Below the pieces are notes generated by a model. It saw nothing but the letters and a program-made list of their open reading frames with translations, searched no databases and was not told where the DNA came from. The position numbers and the translations under genes are program-made. Below are positions 17,037 to 24,907 of a stretch of DNA of 64,000 nucleotides, piece by piece (within the stretch, counting starts at the first letter, position 1; each line of letters starts with the position of its first letter). This DNA is from Candidatus Dechloromonas phosphorivorans (GTDB lineage Bacteria; Pseudomonadota; Gammaproteobacteria; Burkholderiales; Rhodocyclaceae): contig JADJMS010000009.1 in assembly GCA_016709495.1 (NCBI GenBank), forward strand, positions 131,528-195,527, read 5' to 3'.

Positions 17037-19636
17037 GTGCTTGAAGCCTATCGCGCCCACGTTGCCGAACGTGCAGCCCTTGGTATTCCCCCGCTGCCGT
17101 TATCCAAGCAACAGACCACTGAACTGGTCGCCCTGCTGAAGAATCCGCCGAAGGGCGAAGAAGCTGCTCTGGTTGAGCTGATTACCTACCGCGTGCCGGC
17201 TGGTGTTGATGATGCCGCCAAGGTCAAGGCCGAATTCCTGGCCAAGGTTGCCAAGGGTGAAGAAGCTTGCGCCCTGATCACCAAGGAAAAGGCCACCGAA
17301 CTGCTCGGCACCATGCTTGGCGGTTACAACGTCAAGCCGCTGATCGACCTGCTCGGCGATGCCACCTGCGGCACCGTCGCCGCTGAAGGCCTGAAGAAGA
17401 CCCTGCTGGTGTTTGACTTTTTCCACGATGTCGCCGAACTGGCCAAGTCCAGCAATGCCACGGCTGCCGCCAACGCCAAGGCTGTCATGCAGTCCTGGGC
17501 TGACGCCGAGTGGTTCACCTCGCGTCCGGAAGTCCCGGCTTCGCAGAAGCTGACTGTCTTCAAGGTCACCGGCGAAACCAATACCGACGACCTGTCGCCG
17601 GCCCCGGATGCCTGGTCGCGTCCGGACATCCCGCTGCACGCGCTGGCCATGCTGAAGAACCCGCGTCCGGGTATCGAAGCTGACGAGCCGGGTTCGCGCG
17701 GTCCGTTGAAGCAACTGGAAAAGCTGGCTGCCAAGGGCAACCTGATCGCCTACGTCGGTGACGTGGTCGGTACCGGTTCTTCCCGCAAGTCCGCCACCAA
17801 CTCCGTGCTGTGGTTCACCGGCGAAGATATCCCCTTCGTCCCGAACAAGCGTTTCGGTGGCGTCTGCCTCGGTTCCAAGATTGCTCCGATCTTCTTCAAC
17901 ACAATGGAAGATGCCGGTGCACTGCCAATCGAACTCGATTGCAGCGCGATGGACATGGGCGACGAGATCGAACTGAAGGTTGATGCGGCCTCCGCCAAGG
18001 TCACCGCGCTGAAGAACGGTACCGTGATCGCCGAATCGCAACTGAAGACCACCGTGATCATGGACGAAGTCCGTGCCGGCGGCCGCATTCCGCTGATCAT
18101 CGGCCGTGGCCTGACCACCAAGGCGCGCGAATTCCTCGGCCTGCCGCAAAGCACCCTGTTCCGTCTGCCGCAAAACCCGGCTGACGACGGCAAAGCCTAC
18201 TCGCTGGCCCAGAAGATGGTTGGCAAGGCCTGCGGCGTGACCGGCATCCTGCCGGGCACCTACTGCGAGCCGAAGATGACCACCGTCGGTTCGCAAGACA
18301 CCACCGGCCCGATGACCCGCGACGAACTGAAAGACCTGGCCTGCCTCGGCTTCTCCGCCGACCTCGTCATGCAGTCCTTCTGCCACACCGCCGCCTATCC
18401 GAAGCTGGTCGACGTCAAGATGCACCGCGAACTGCCGTCCTTCATCTCGACCCGTGGCGGCGTTGCGCTGCGTCCGGGCGACGGCGTCATCCACTCCTGG
18501 CTGAACCGCCTGCTGCTGCCGGATACCGTCGGCACCGGCGGTGACTCGCACACCCGTTTCCCGATCGGCATCTCCTTCCGGCCGGTTCCGGTCTGGTTGC
18601 CTTTGCTGCTGCCACCGGCGTCATGCCGCTCGACATGCCGGAATCCGTACTGGTCCGCTTCAAGGGCGAAATGCAACCGGGCATCACCCTGCGTGATCTG
18701 GTTAACGCCATTCCTCTGTACGCCATCAAGGCCGGTCTGCTGACTGTCGAGAAGAAGGGCAAGAAGAACGTCTTCTCCGGCCGCATCCTCGAAATCGAAG
18801 GTCTGCCGAACCTCAAGGTCGAACAGGCTTTCGAGCTGTCCGATGCTGCCGCCGAGCGTTCTGCTGCTGCCTGTGCCGTCGCTCTGAACAAGGAACCGAT
18901 GGTCGAGTACATGCGTTCGAACATCACCCTGATGAAGTGGATGATTGCCGAAGGCTATGCCGATGCCCGCACCCTGAAGCGCCGCATCAACGCGATGGAA
19001 GACTGGATCGCCAACGGTACGCTGTTGAAGGCTGACGCCAACGCTCAGTACGCCGCTGTGATCGAAATTGATCTGGCCGAAGTCACCGAGCCGATCCTGG
19101 CCTGCCCGAACGATCCGGATGATGTCAAGATTCTGTCCGAAGTCGCCGGCGCCAAGATCGACGAAGTCTTCATCGGCTCCTGCATGACCAACATCGGCCA
19201 CTTCCGTGCTGCCGCCAAGGTTCTCGAAGGCAAGTCCGACATCCCGACCCGTCTGTGGATCGCTCCGCCGACCAAGATGGATGCGCTGATTCTTACCGAA
19301 GAAGGCTACTACGCCACCCTTGGCAAATCCGGCGCCCGTATGGAAATGCCTGGCTGCTCGCTGTGTATGGGTAATCAGGCTCAAATCCGCAAGGGTTCCA
19401 CCGCGATCTCCACCTCGACCCGTAACTTCCCGAACCGCCTCGGTATCGATACTCAGGTTTACCTGAGTTCGGCCGAACTGGCCGCCATGTGCGCGCTGGC
19501 CGGCCGCATCGTGACGGTTGAGGAATACATGGAGCAGATCAAGCTGGTCAATGCCAAGTCGGCTGAGGTTTATCGCTACATGAACTTCGACCAGATCCCG
19601 GCATTTGTTGAACAAGCTGCTACGGTCGAGATGTAA
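17037..19636 (+). CDS. acnB: Bifunctional aconitate hydratase 2 / 2-methylisocitrate dehydratase AcnB (frame disrupted)
   Basis: AcnB converts citrate to isocitrate in the TCA cycle using a [4Fe-4S] cluster. The total length (about 866 residues after repair) equals the family norm. The N-terminal HEAT-like and swivel domains are seen in MLEAYRAHVAERAALGIPPLPL and GRIPLIIGRGLTTKAREFLG; the C-terminal part has MPGCSLCMGNQAQ with the cluster cysteines. One base is missing at about 18578, where TTCCGGCC should read TTCCCGGCC; downstream homology continues in the other frame (VMPLDMPESVLVRFKGEMQ). For an essential housekeeping gene this is most likely a sequencing error. The start is GTG with AAAGGAAG upstream. 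A strong terminator follows. Confidence 0.93.
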
Positions 19637-19663
19637 GCCAAAAAAAATCGACGCTTTTTGGGC

Positions 19664-19675
19664 GTCGACCGTAAC
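19664..19675 (+). repeat. GTYGACCGTAAC dispersed repeat, copy 5
   Basis: GTCGACCGTAAC lies between the acnB stop and the acnB terminator. Confidence 0.6.
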
Positions 19676-19680
19676 AAATA

Positions 19681-19716
19681 AAAAAGCCCCCGCCGGGAAA
19701 CTGGCGGGGGCTTTTT
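19681..19716 (+). terminator. Rho-independent terminator of acnB
   Basis: A 14-base stem (AAAAAGCCCCCGCC paired with GGCGGGGGCTTTTT) with an eight-base loop ends in a T run, 45 bases after the acnB stop. The flanking A and T runs allow it to work on both strands, so it may also end the facing lipoprotein transcript. Confidence 0.9.
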
Positions 19717-19776
19717 CATGGGATCAGCAAGCGGTAGATGTTGAGCGACTACGATGCTAGCCGGAGCTAAATTAAC

Positions 19777-20254
19777 TCAGCATTTGCCCGCCGCTTGTAA
19801 CAACGCATTACAGCTTGCCTTGTTCGTTTTGCCTTTGTCTTTCGAACCCTTGGTGAAGTCTGTACACATGGCGCCTGCACCACTTGCCATGCCCCAGCTT
19901 ATTGCCTTGCCAAAACCTGATGGCTCAAGAATTTCGCATTTATATGTTTTCCCCGCTTTGGTTTTCACTGTGTATTGGGTGCCATCGTACCCGGCGGGTG
20001 CTTCGACTTGCTGCTGGCTCGCGATGGTGAAATCACTCGTCTCTTCACCAATTGCCTGGGATATTTTTCTCGCAGCCTTGCTATTGTCCTCGCCGGCGGC
20101 TTTTTTCTCGGTTTTGCTGCTGACGTTGCTGTTTGCTGTTGGTGCTGCTACCTTCACTGGGCGAGGATGTTTTGCTTTCGGTTGTCGCACAGCCATAAAA
20201 AGAGCTGGTTAGCGGCAAAAGCAGGAGCAATGTAATCAGTTTCTCTAGCTTCAT
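19777..20254 (-). CDS. Putative lipoprotein (frame disrupted)
   Basis: The start at 20254 has AGGAAG upstream and encodes a lipoprotein signal (MKLEKLITLLLLLPLTSSFYGC). After the Ser/Lys-rich linker the sensible frame changes, somewhere between about 20110 and 20190, to VSSKTEKKAAGEDNSKAARK and then a globular C-terminus ending QAAGKC with several cysteines. I do not recognise the family. It is third in a row of putative lipoproteins downstream of the lux-box-like palindrome and may share their transcript, although 45 bases separate it from the previous gene. Confidence 0.55.
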
Positions 20255-20299
20255 GGTCAAATCTTCCTCAAAAATCATTCAAAAAGCTGTGCAGCCGGT

Positions 20300-20704
20300 C
20301 TACTTCTTCGGGTCAATTCCGGTTTTGAAGTCTTCCCAAACTGACGGCTCCCAATCGCGGTCCACGAACTCGGTTTGAAGCGGCTTCTTGCTCACGATGG
20401 TGATGGTGTAATTTGGCGCCTGTTCATCCGTGGGCTGAATGAAGAAGCCCACCACTTTCCCCTGCGTGCCATTGACGACGCGGGATTTGATGACACCGGA
20501 AGGTTTGTGGCTGTCAACGATCTGCATATCGGTGCTCATGGCCACGTTTGCTGCATGCCAAATCTGCTGGTAGTTCCTGCCACTGACGATAAAGCTTTTG
20601 CCTTTGCCGTTACTGAGTTGTAAATCGTTTGTGCTTGCACAGGCCGCCAGTAGCAGGCTCATCAGCAAGGGAATAAAGATTTTCAAACTGATTTCACCCT
20701 TCAT
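20300..20704 (-). CDS. Putative lipoprotein
   Basis: This 134-residue protein has a signal peptide with the lipobox LLAACAST near residue 21, so it should be attached to a membrane by its Cys. The mature part (SGRNYQQIWHAANVAMSTD, TIVSKKPLQTEFVDRDWE) resembles small outer-membrane lipoproteins of unknown function. The ATG overlaps the stop of the upstream lipoprotein gene (ATGA), so the two are translationally coupled and probably under the lux-box-like site at 21248. Confidence 0.72.
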   Translation of the reverse strand: MKGEISLKIFIPLLMSLLLAACASTNDLQLSNGKGKSFIVSGRNYQQIWHAANVAMSTDMQIVDSHKPSGVIKSRVVNGTQGKVVGFFIQPTDEQAPNYTITIVSKKPLQTEFVDRDWEPSVWEDFKTGIDPKK

Positions 20705-21189
20705 TTGCGCATGTCCGGCTTGGGTTGCACACCAGAACACCTGAAGATAATCACTTTGCTCCGGTTGCAACCAGGGGTCAGCTGGATGTTGCCCGCGTAG
20801 TGCGCCTTGATGTGACCAGGGCCTTCATGTCGAATCGCATATTGATCTTTGCCGCCGCAGGCGTCATCTATTGCTGCGAGGGCTTCATTCCTTCTTGATT
20901 GAACAAGCGAAGACAAACCTGCGTCACAGTAGTTAACTTCACCCGTCGGTTTGGTCTCTTTTTTTGCGTTCTCAAAATATGCCCGTATCTCGGACGGCGC
21001 GACCATCGTTGGGATGGTGCCTTTGGCGGTCATGTTTGCCTGCTCTTCTGGTGTATAGATATAGGCTTTGGCAGCGTTGCTGAACAAGCCTCCACCGCGT
21101 GCGCCAGGATCAACCGCGCAGCCTGTGGCAAGGGCGGTAAGCGCTACCAGCGCGATAGTGAAGGGAGGTTTGCAGCGAGTGATGTCCAT
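20701..21189 (-). CDS. Putative lipoprotein, first gene after the lux-box-like site
   Basis: This 162-residue protein starts MDITRCKPPF and has a lipobox LTALATGCAVDPG near residue 24. The mature part contains a paired-cysteine region (VNYCDAGLSS, DDACGGKDQY, TPGCNRSKVIIFRCSG) that may form disulfides. I do not recognise a family. The start at 21189 is preferred over 21216 because it gives a normal signal peptide. It lies 59 bases downstream of a perfect 20-bp palindrome and 83 bases from the LuxR gene end, so it is the best candidate for quorum control in this window. Confidence 0.68.
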   Translation of the reverse strand: MDITRCKPPFTIALVALTALATGCAVDPGARGGGLFSNAAKAYIYTPEEQANMTAKGTIPTMVAPSEIRAYFENAKKETKPTGEVNYCDAGLSSLVQSRRNEALAAIDDACGGKDQYAIRHEGPGHIKAHYAGNIQLTPGCNRSKVIIFRCSGVQPKPDMRK

Positions 21190-21247
21190 GACTGATACGT
21201 GCGGTTGAGCAATCACACGATTACATGCCAGCCAGCAAATTCTGGGT

Positions 21248-21267
21248 AGCTGTCAGATCTGACAGCT
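21248..21267. promoter_or_regulatory. lux/las-box-like 20-bp palindrome
   Basis: AGCTGTCAGATCTGACAGCT is a perfect palindrome with the NNCT-N12-AGNN pattern of LasR/LuxR operators. It lies directly after the LuxR-family gene and 59 bases before the first lipoprotein ATG, a normal position for activation. Binding is inferred. Confidence 0.65.
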
Positions 21268-21271
21268 TGCG

Positions 21272-22042
21272 TCAAAAGGGATGCGGGTTGATCAATCCAC
21301 GAAGTACTGCCTTGGCGACAGCGTGCTGGCGATTGCAGACATCCAGTTTGATCATGGCGTTGTTGAGATGGAAGTTGGCCGTACGTTCGGACATGCTGAG
21401 CAGTTGGGCGATTTCCCACGAGGTTTTTCCATCCGCTGCCCAGCGCAGGCATTCAGCTTCGCGCGCCGTCAAATCCTGTGGCGTTTCGATGTCGGGGGAA
21501 ACCAGGATTCGGCGAACCGCCTCATGGATATGCCCTGCCAGCATCTGAGCATAGGGCAGGGCGTGCCGGGTGATTTTTCGTGCGCCTGCGTCGTTGCGGT
21601 CAAGCGCCAAGCTGAGGATGCCCAATTCACCGTGCGGGCTATGGATAGGCATGCTGAGACCTGACTTGAGACCGAAGTCGGCGGCTTCGTTCATCACTTG
21701 CGCGTTGAGTGATTGTTTCTCGTACAGCAACCCATGCCATTCGATGGGAACAATATGCTTGCCGCAATAGATCACGGCGGGGTCGCTCGCGGCGTAGCCG
21801 TTTTCCCAATAGTGATCGAGCCAAGCGTCGGGGTAGCCTTTTAGCATGATGACGCGCGCTTCGGTGAACTGGGTGGGGATTCTCAGGGCGTAGACAAAAG
21901 AATCGAATCCCATTTGTTTGCAATGCGAGCGGCAAAGCGCAGTGATTTCCTCGACGCTGCTGGCGGTCGAAAACTGTTGCAAGGCATCGTAGAAAAAATA
22001 GGGATTGATGGTGAGCTCCGAAGATGCGGTGGCGTTACGCAC
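21272..22042 (-). CDS. LuxR-family regulator with autoinducer-binding domain (LasR-like)
   Basis: This 256-residue quorum-sensing type regulator has an N-terminal acyl-homoserine-lactone domain with the conserved ligand-pocket residues in YPDAWLDHYWENGY, SDPAV and PIEWHGLLY, and GLSMPIHSPHGELGILSLAL further on. The C-terminal helix-turn-helix is DLTAREAECLRWAADGKTSW then FHLNNAMIKLDVCNR. The spacing of the pocket Trp, Tyr, Asp and Trp resembles LasR. The start is GTG with no clear ribosome site. No luxI synthase gene is present in the window, so it may be a solo receptor. A lux-box-like palindrome follows immediately downstream. Confidence 0.88.
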   Translation of the reverse strand: MRNATASSELTINPYFFYDALQQFSTASSVEEITALCRSHCKQMGFDSFVYALRIPTQFTEARVIMLKGYPDAWLDHYWENGYAASDPAVIYCGKHIVPIEWHGLLYEKQSLNAQVMNEAADFGLKSGLSMPIHSPHGELGILSLALDRNDAGARKITRHALPYAQMLAGHIHEAVRRILVSPDIETPQDLTAREAECLRWAADGKTSWEIAQLLSMSERTANFHLNNAMIKLDVCNRQHAVAKAVLRGLINPHPF

Positions 22043-22081
22043 AAGCTGCTTGCCGGATGGGGATGTGAAGAAAGTGGTGCA

Positions 22082-22951
22082 TTATTTTTGAATCTGTCTA
22101 ATCTCATTGCCGACTGTGGATAGAGAGTTCGACTTCGCTGCCTGGACGCTGTGCAACACCTCATGAATCGCAAAAATCACCGCTTCCGGCTGCTCAAGGG
22201 GAATGGCATGGCCACTATCAACCCACACTTGTTTGGCCCCAGGATGCAGGTGCACAATTTCACTACGTTTGGCATTGGCATCGCGGGCAAGTTCTGATGT
22301 TTCGCTCATTGGCTTTTGCGCACTGAGCACGACCACAGGTTTACCAGTAAGCGGTGGCAAGGCAAGCATGGCGGCGCCGGTCGCCGGAAGTGCCGCCAGT
22401 TCTTTGCTTGCAGCACTGGACAACGAAACATCGAACATCAGCTTCAACCAGGTCGGCCAGTTATCCTTCGCGCCAGCACCTTTCAATTGCTCAGGGTGGG
22501 TCGAGTCCACCAGCACCAGACCCGCGACATCCTCAGGGTAACGCCGCGCGTAAAACTGCATGTAGAGTCCGCCGAGGGAGTGACCCACCAGTACATAGGG
22601 TGGGGCTATGCCTTTGTCTCGCAAATTGCGCCGTAATTCCTCGGTGATGGCGTCGCCGTCGCGCGGTGCCGATGTTTCAGCGCTGGTGCCGGTACCTGCT
22701 CTGTTATAGGCAAATACCGTCGTTTCCTGGGCGATTGCAGGAAGGACTTCCGCCCACCATTGGAGTCGGCCGCCCAGCCCGTTCTCAAACACGACAGCCG
22801 GTGTACCGTGTCCTGCCACGATATGCTCAACGTTCCTGCCGTCGAGAGATGACGTGGTGACGCCGCTGATCGAAGCGCAGCCAGTCAGAACCAAAACCAA
22901 ACAAAAAGCCGCCGCCAGTCGGCAATGGGCGCGGCGCATTGTGGTTAGCAT
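22082..22951 (-). CDS. Alpha/beta-hydrolase lipoprotein
   Basis: This 289-residue alpha/beta hydrolase has a lipoprotein signal (LAAAFCLVLVLTGCASISGV). Visible are the oxyanion region VFENGLGGRLQWW, the nucleophile elbow VLVGHSLGGLYMQF with catalytic Ser, LVLVDSTHPEQL containing the likely Asp, and WVDSGHAIPLEQPE with the catalytic His. It is probably a periplasm-facing esterase or lactonase; hydrolases near a LuxR gene could act on acyl-homoserine lactones, but that is only a suggestion. ATG 22951 overlaps the methyltransferase stop; 22939 is an alternative. The luxR gene follows 40 bases downstream. Confidence 0.82.
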   Translation of the reverse strand: MLTTMRRAHCRLAAAFCLVLVLTGCASISGVTTSSLDGRNVEHIVAGHGTPAVVFENGLGGRLQWWAEVLPAIAQETTVFAYNRAGTGTSAETSAPRDGDAITEELRRNLRDKGIAPPYVLVGHSLGGLYMQFYARRYPEDVAGLVLVDSTHPEQLKGAGAKDNWPTWLKLMFDVSLSSAASKELAALPATGAAMLALPPLTGKPVVVLSAQKPMSETSELARDANAKRSEIVHLHPGAKQVWVDSGHAIPLEQPEAVIFAIHEVLHSVQAAKSNSLSTVGNEIRQIQK

Positions 22952-23673
22952 GTGGATACCCGAGGCGGGTCGGTAGCCAGAGGTTTGCTCGCGATGATGA
23001 AAACCCGGAAATCCTTTTTCTTGGTACCGTGTCGTTCGACGGACACCATCTGGAAACCCTGCCGGGTCAGCGCCGCCCGCAATTGGGCTTCGTTGAGACA
23101 CTGCACATGGGGTGCCTTGCCGATGGCTCGCATCAGTGGCAGGGCCAAATGTGGAATGAGCGGGTTCATCTCGGCAATGCAGGCCGTCTTGGAAATGAAC
23201 AAACCGCCGGGACGCAAGGCCTGCGCAGCCATGGCCATTGTTTGGTCGAGATCGATCACCAAATGCAGCAGATTGAAGGCCAACACCCTGTCGTAAGTCG
23301 TCGTTCCGAACATCGGCACATCGGCGTCGGCCAGCGCAAACGACAGTTGCGGGATAGGTTGTGACGCCAGCTTTTCTTTCGCAATGGTAATCATCTCTGC
23401 CGAAATATCGGTTGCCAGCAAACGCCCGGTACTGGTAGCCAGGCGCAATGCCGTGGTCCCGGTACCGCAACCAATCTCCAGCACATCGTGCTCAGTGGAC
23501 AGCAGGCCGCGCGTGCGTTGCAAAGAGGCCTCGTAGCCCGCCATGTCAGCAATCGGATCAGCCGCATATTTGCGGGCAACCCGGTTCCAGAAACGTGCTT
23601 TGCGCATGGTGGTAGCGTCTGACCCAGTCGAATGCGCTTTGTCAGTTTGCTGTTTGTTGCTTGGAAATAACAT
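22945..23673 (-). CDS. Class I SAM-dependent methyltransferase
   Basis: This 242-residue methyltransferase has the SAM motif VLEIGCGTGTTALRLA, ATDISAEMITIAKEK (motif II), TYDRVLAFNLLHLV and ALRPGGLFISKTA. The substrate is unknown; UbiE-like small-molecule methylation is the nearest description. An internal ATG (MRKARFWNRVARKYA) may be the real start, since the first 22 residues look non-conserved. It is first of a probable operon with the hydrolase and luxR, divergent from a LysR gene. Confidence 0.8.
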   Translation of the reverse strand: MLFPSNKQQTDKAHSTGSDATTMRKARFWNRVARKYAADPIADMAGYEASLQRTRGLLSTEHDVLEIGCGTGTTALRLATSTGRLLATDISAEMITIAKEKLASQPIPQLSFALADADVPMFGTTTYDRVLAFNLLHLVIDLDQTMAMAAQALRPGGLFISKTACIAEMNPLIPHLALPLMRAIGKAPHVQCLNEAQLRAALTRQGFQMVSVERHGTKKKDFRVFIIASKPLATDPPRVSTC

Positions 23674-23776
23674 GGATTAGATAGGCTTGAACCACTTCAG
23701 TGGTGACGTTTGGATGTTACCTGTATAAATTCGCATGAAAATCCCCAAAATTTGCAATTCACCTATACATTTATGC

Positions 23777-24649
23777 ATGGATAAAGTTGACTGGAACCAA
23801 CTCAGGGCGTTTCTCGAGACAGCGGAAACCGGCTCACTGTCGGCGGCGGCACGCAAGCTGGGCTTGACGCAGCCGACACTGAGCCGCCAAGTGGCTGCCA
23901 TCGAAAAGCGCTTGGGCGTGACCTTGTTTGAGCGGGCGGGAAAGACCATGGTGCTCACCGCAACCGGGCTGGATCTGCTTGAGCACGCCCGCACGATGGG
24001 CACGGCCGCCAATGCCTTGGGTTTGGCGGCGACAGGCCGGTCGCAGACGGTAGAAGGTATCGTCTCGGTCTCGGCCAGCGATATGGTCGCCGCTCACTTG
24101 CTGCCGCGCTTGGTACGGCGAATTCGGCAAGTGGCACCCGGCATTGCGATCGAAGTGATTGCGACCAATGCGATCAGCGACTTGCAGCGACGCGAAGCGG
24201 ACATCGCGATTCGTCACATCAATCCGGATCGGCCTGAGCTGATTGCCCGCCTGATACGCCAAGCCTCCGCCTGCTTCTATGCCTCGCAAGACTGGGTGGA
24301 AACGCATGGTCACCCGCGCAACGCGCATGACGCTGCCAGATTGCCGTTCGTCGGCTCTGACCGTGCAGGCCGCTACCTGGCATATTTACACCAGCACGGC
24401 CTGCCACTGAGCGAGGCCAACTTCAGCTGCTATGCGGACCACTCGGTTGCCCATTGGGGGCTGGTGTGTCAGGGGCTGGGTATTGGTGCCATGATGGATG
24501 AAATTGCCCAAGAAACCCCGGGCGTCATTCGCGTGCTCGATGATATTCCACCGGTGCAATTTCCCATTTGGCTGGTCACGCACACTGAACTGCATACTCC
24601 CGGAAAAATTCGTGTGGTATTCGACTTCCTGGCAGAAGGCTTGGCGTAA
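23777..24649 (+). CDS. LysR-family transcriptional regulator
   Basis: This 290-residue LysR protein starts MDKVDWNQLRAFLETAETGS, followed by the helix-turn-helix LTQPTLSRQVAAIEKRLG and a substrate-binding domain ending in IWLVTHTELHTPGKIRVVFD. The start at 23777 places the helix-turn-helix at the usual distance; an earlier in-frame ATG adds residues with no homology. It is divergent from the methyltransferase-hydrolase-luxR operon and may regulate it. The 258 bases downstream hold no gene that I can see. Confidence 0.87.
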   Translation: MDKVDWNQLRAFLETAETGSLSAAARKLGLTQPTLSRQVAAIEKRLGVTLFERAGKTMVLTATGLDLLEHARTMGTAANALGLAATGRSQTVEGIVSVSASDMVAAHLLPRLVRRIRQVAPGIAIEVIATNAISDLQRREADIAIRHINPDRPELIARLIRQASACFYASQDWVETHGHPRNAHDAARLPFVGSDRAGRYLAYLHQHGLPLSEANFSCYADHSVAHWGLVCQGLGIGAMMDEIAQETPGVIRVLDDIPPVQFPIWLVTHTELHTPGKIRVVFDFLAEGLA

Positions 24650-24907
24650 GTCTTTCCTTAGAATGCGTTTGGCGATTGGAGGTTGTGCTCATGGTTCCTC
24701 TGACGAACATAAGAAATGGCTTGCTGTTCAATGGTGCGCAGCATTGAGAAAATTTTCAGTTAGATCGCGATCAGGTGTGTAAACCCACCAGCTTGTTCGG
24801 TGCCAGGCATGGACAGCTCTTAACCGATCATGACTTTCGAACAGATTCCGGTGTTCGATATGCAGACTACAACCGTCGAAATATGATTTGCGATTTTCGC
24901 GATTCGT

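Noticed and set aside
17100..18551. Long minus-strand open frame (483 codons) antisense to acnB
   Set aside because: It mirrors a GC-rich conserved gene; the translation has no family resemblance and acnB explains the strand.
22952..23470. N-terminal extension of the alpha/beta hydrolase frame to 23470
   Set aside because: The extra residues lie antisense-free but out of frame inside the methyltransferase gene and precede the clear lipoprotein signal.
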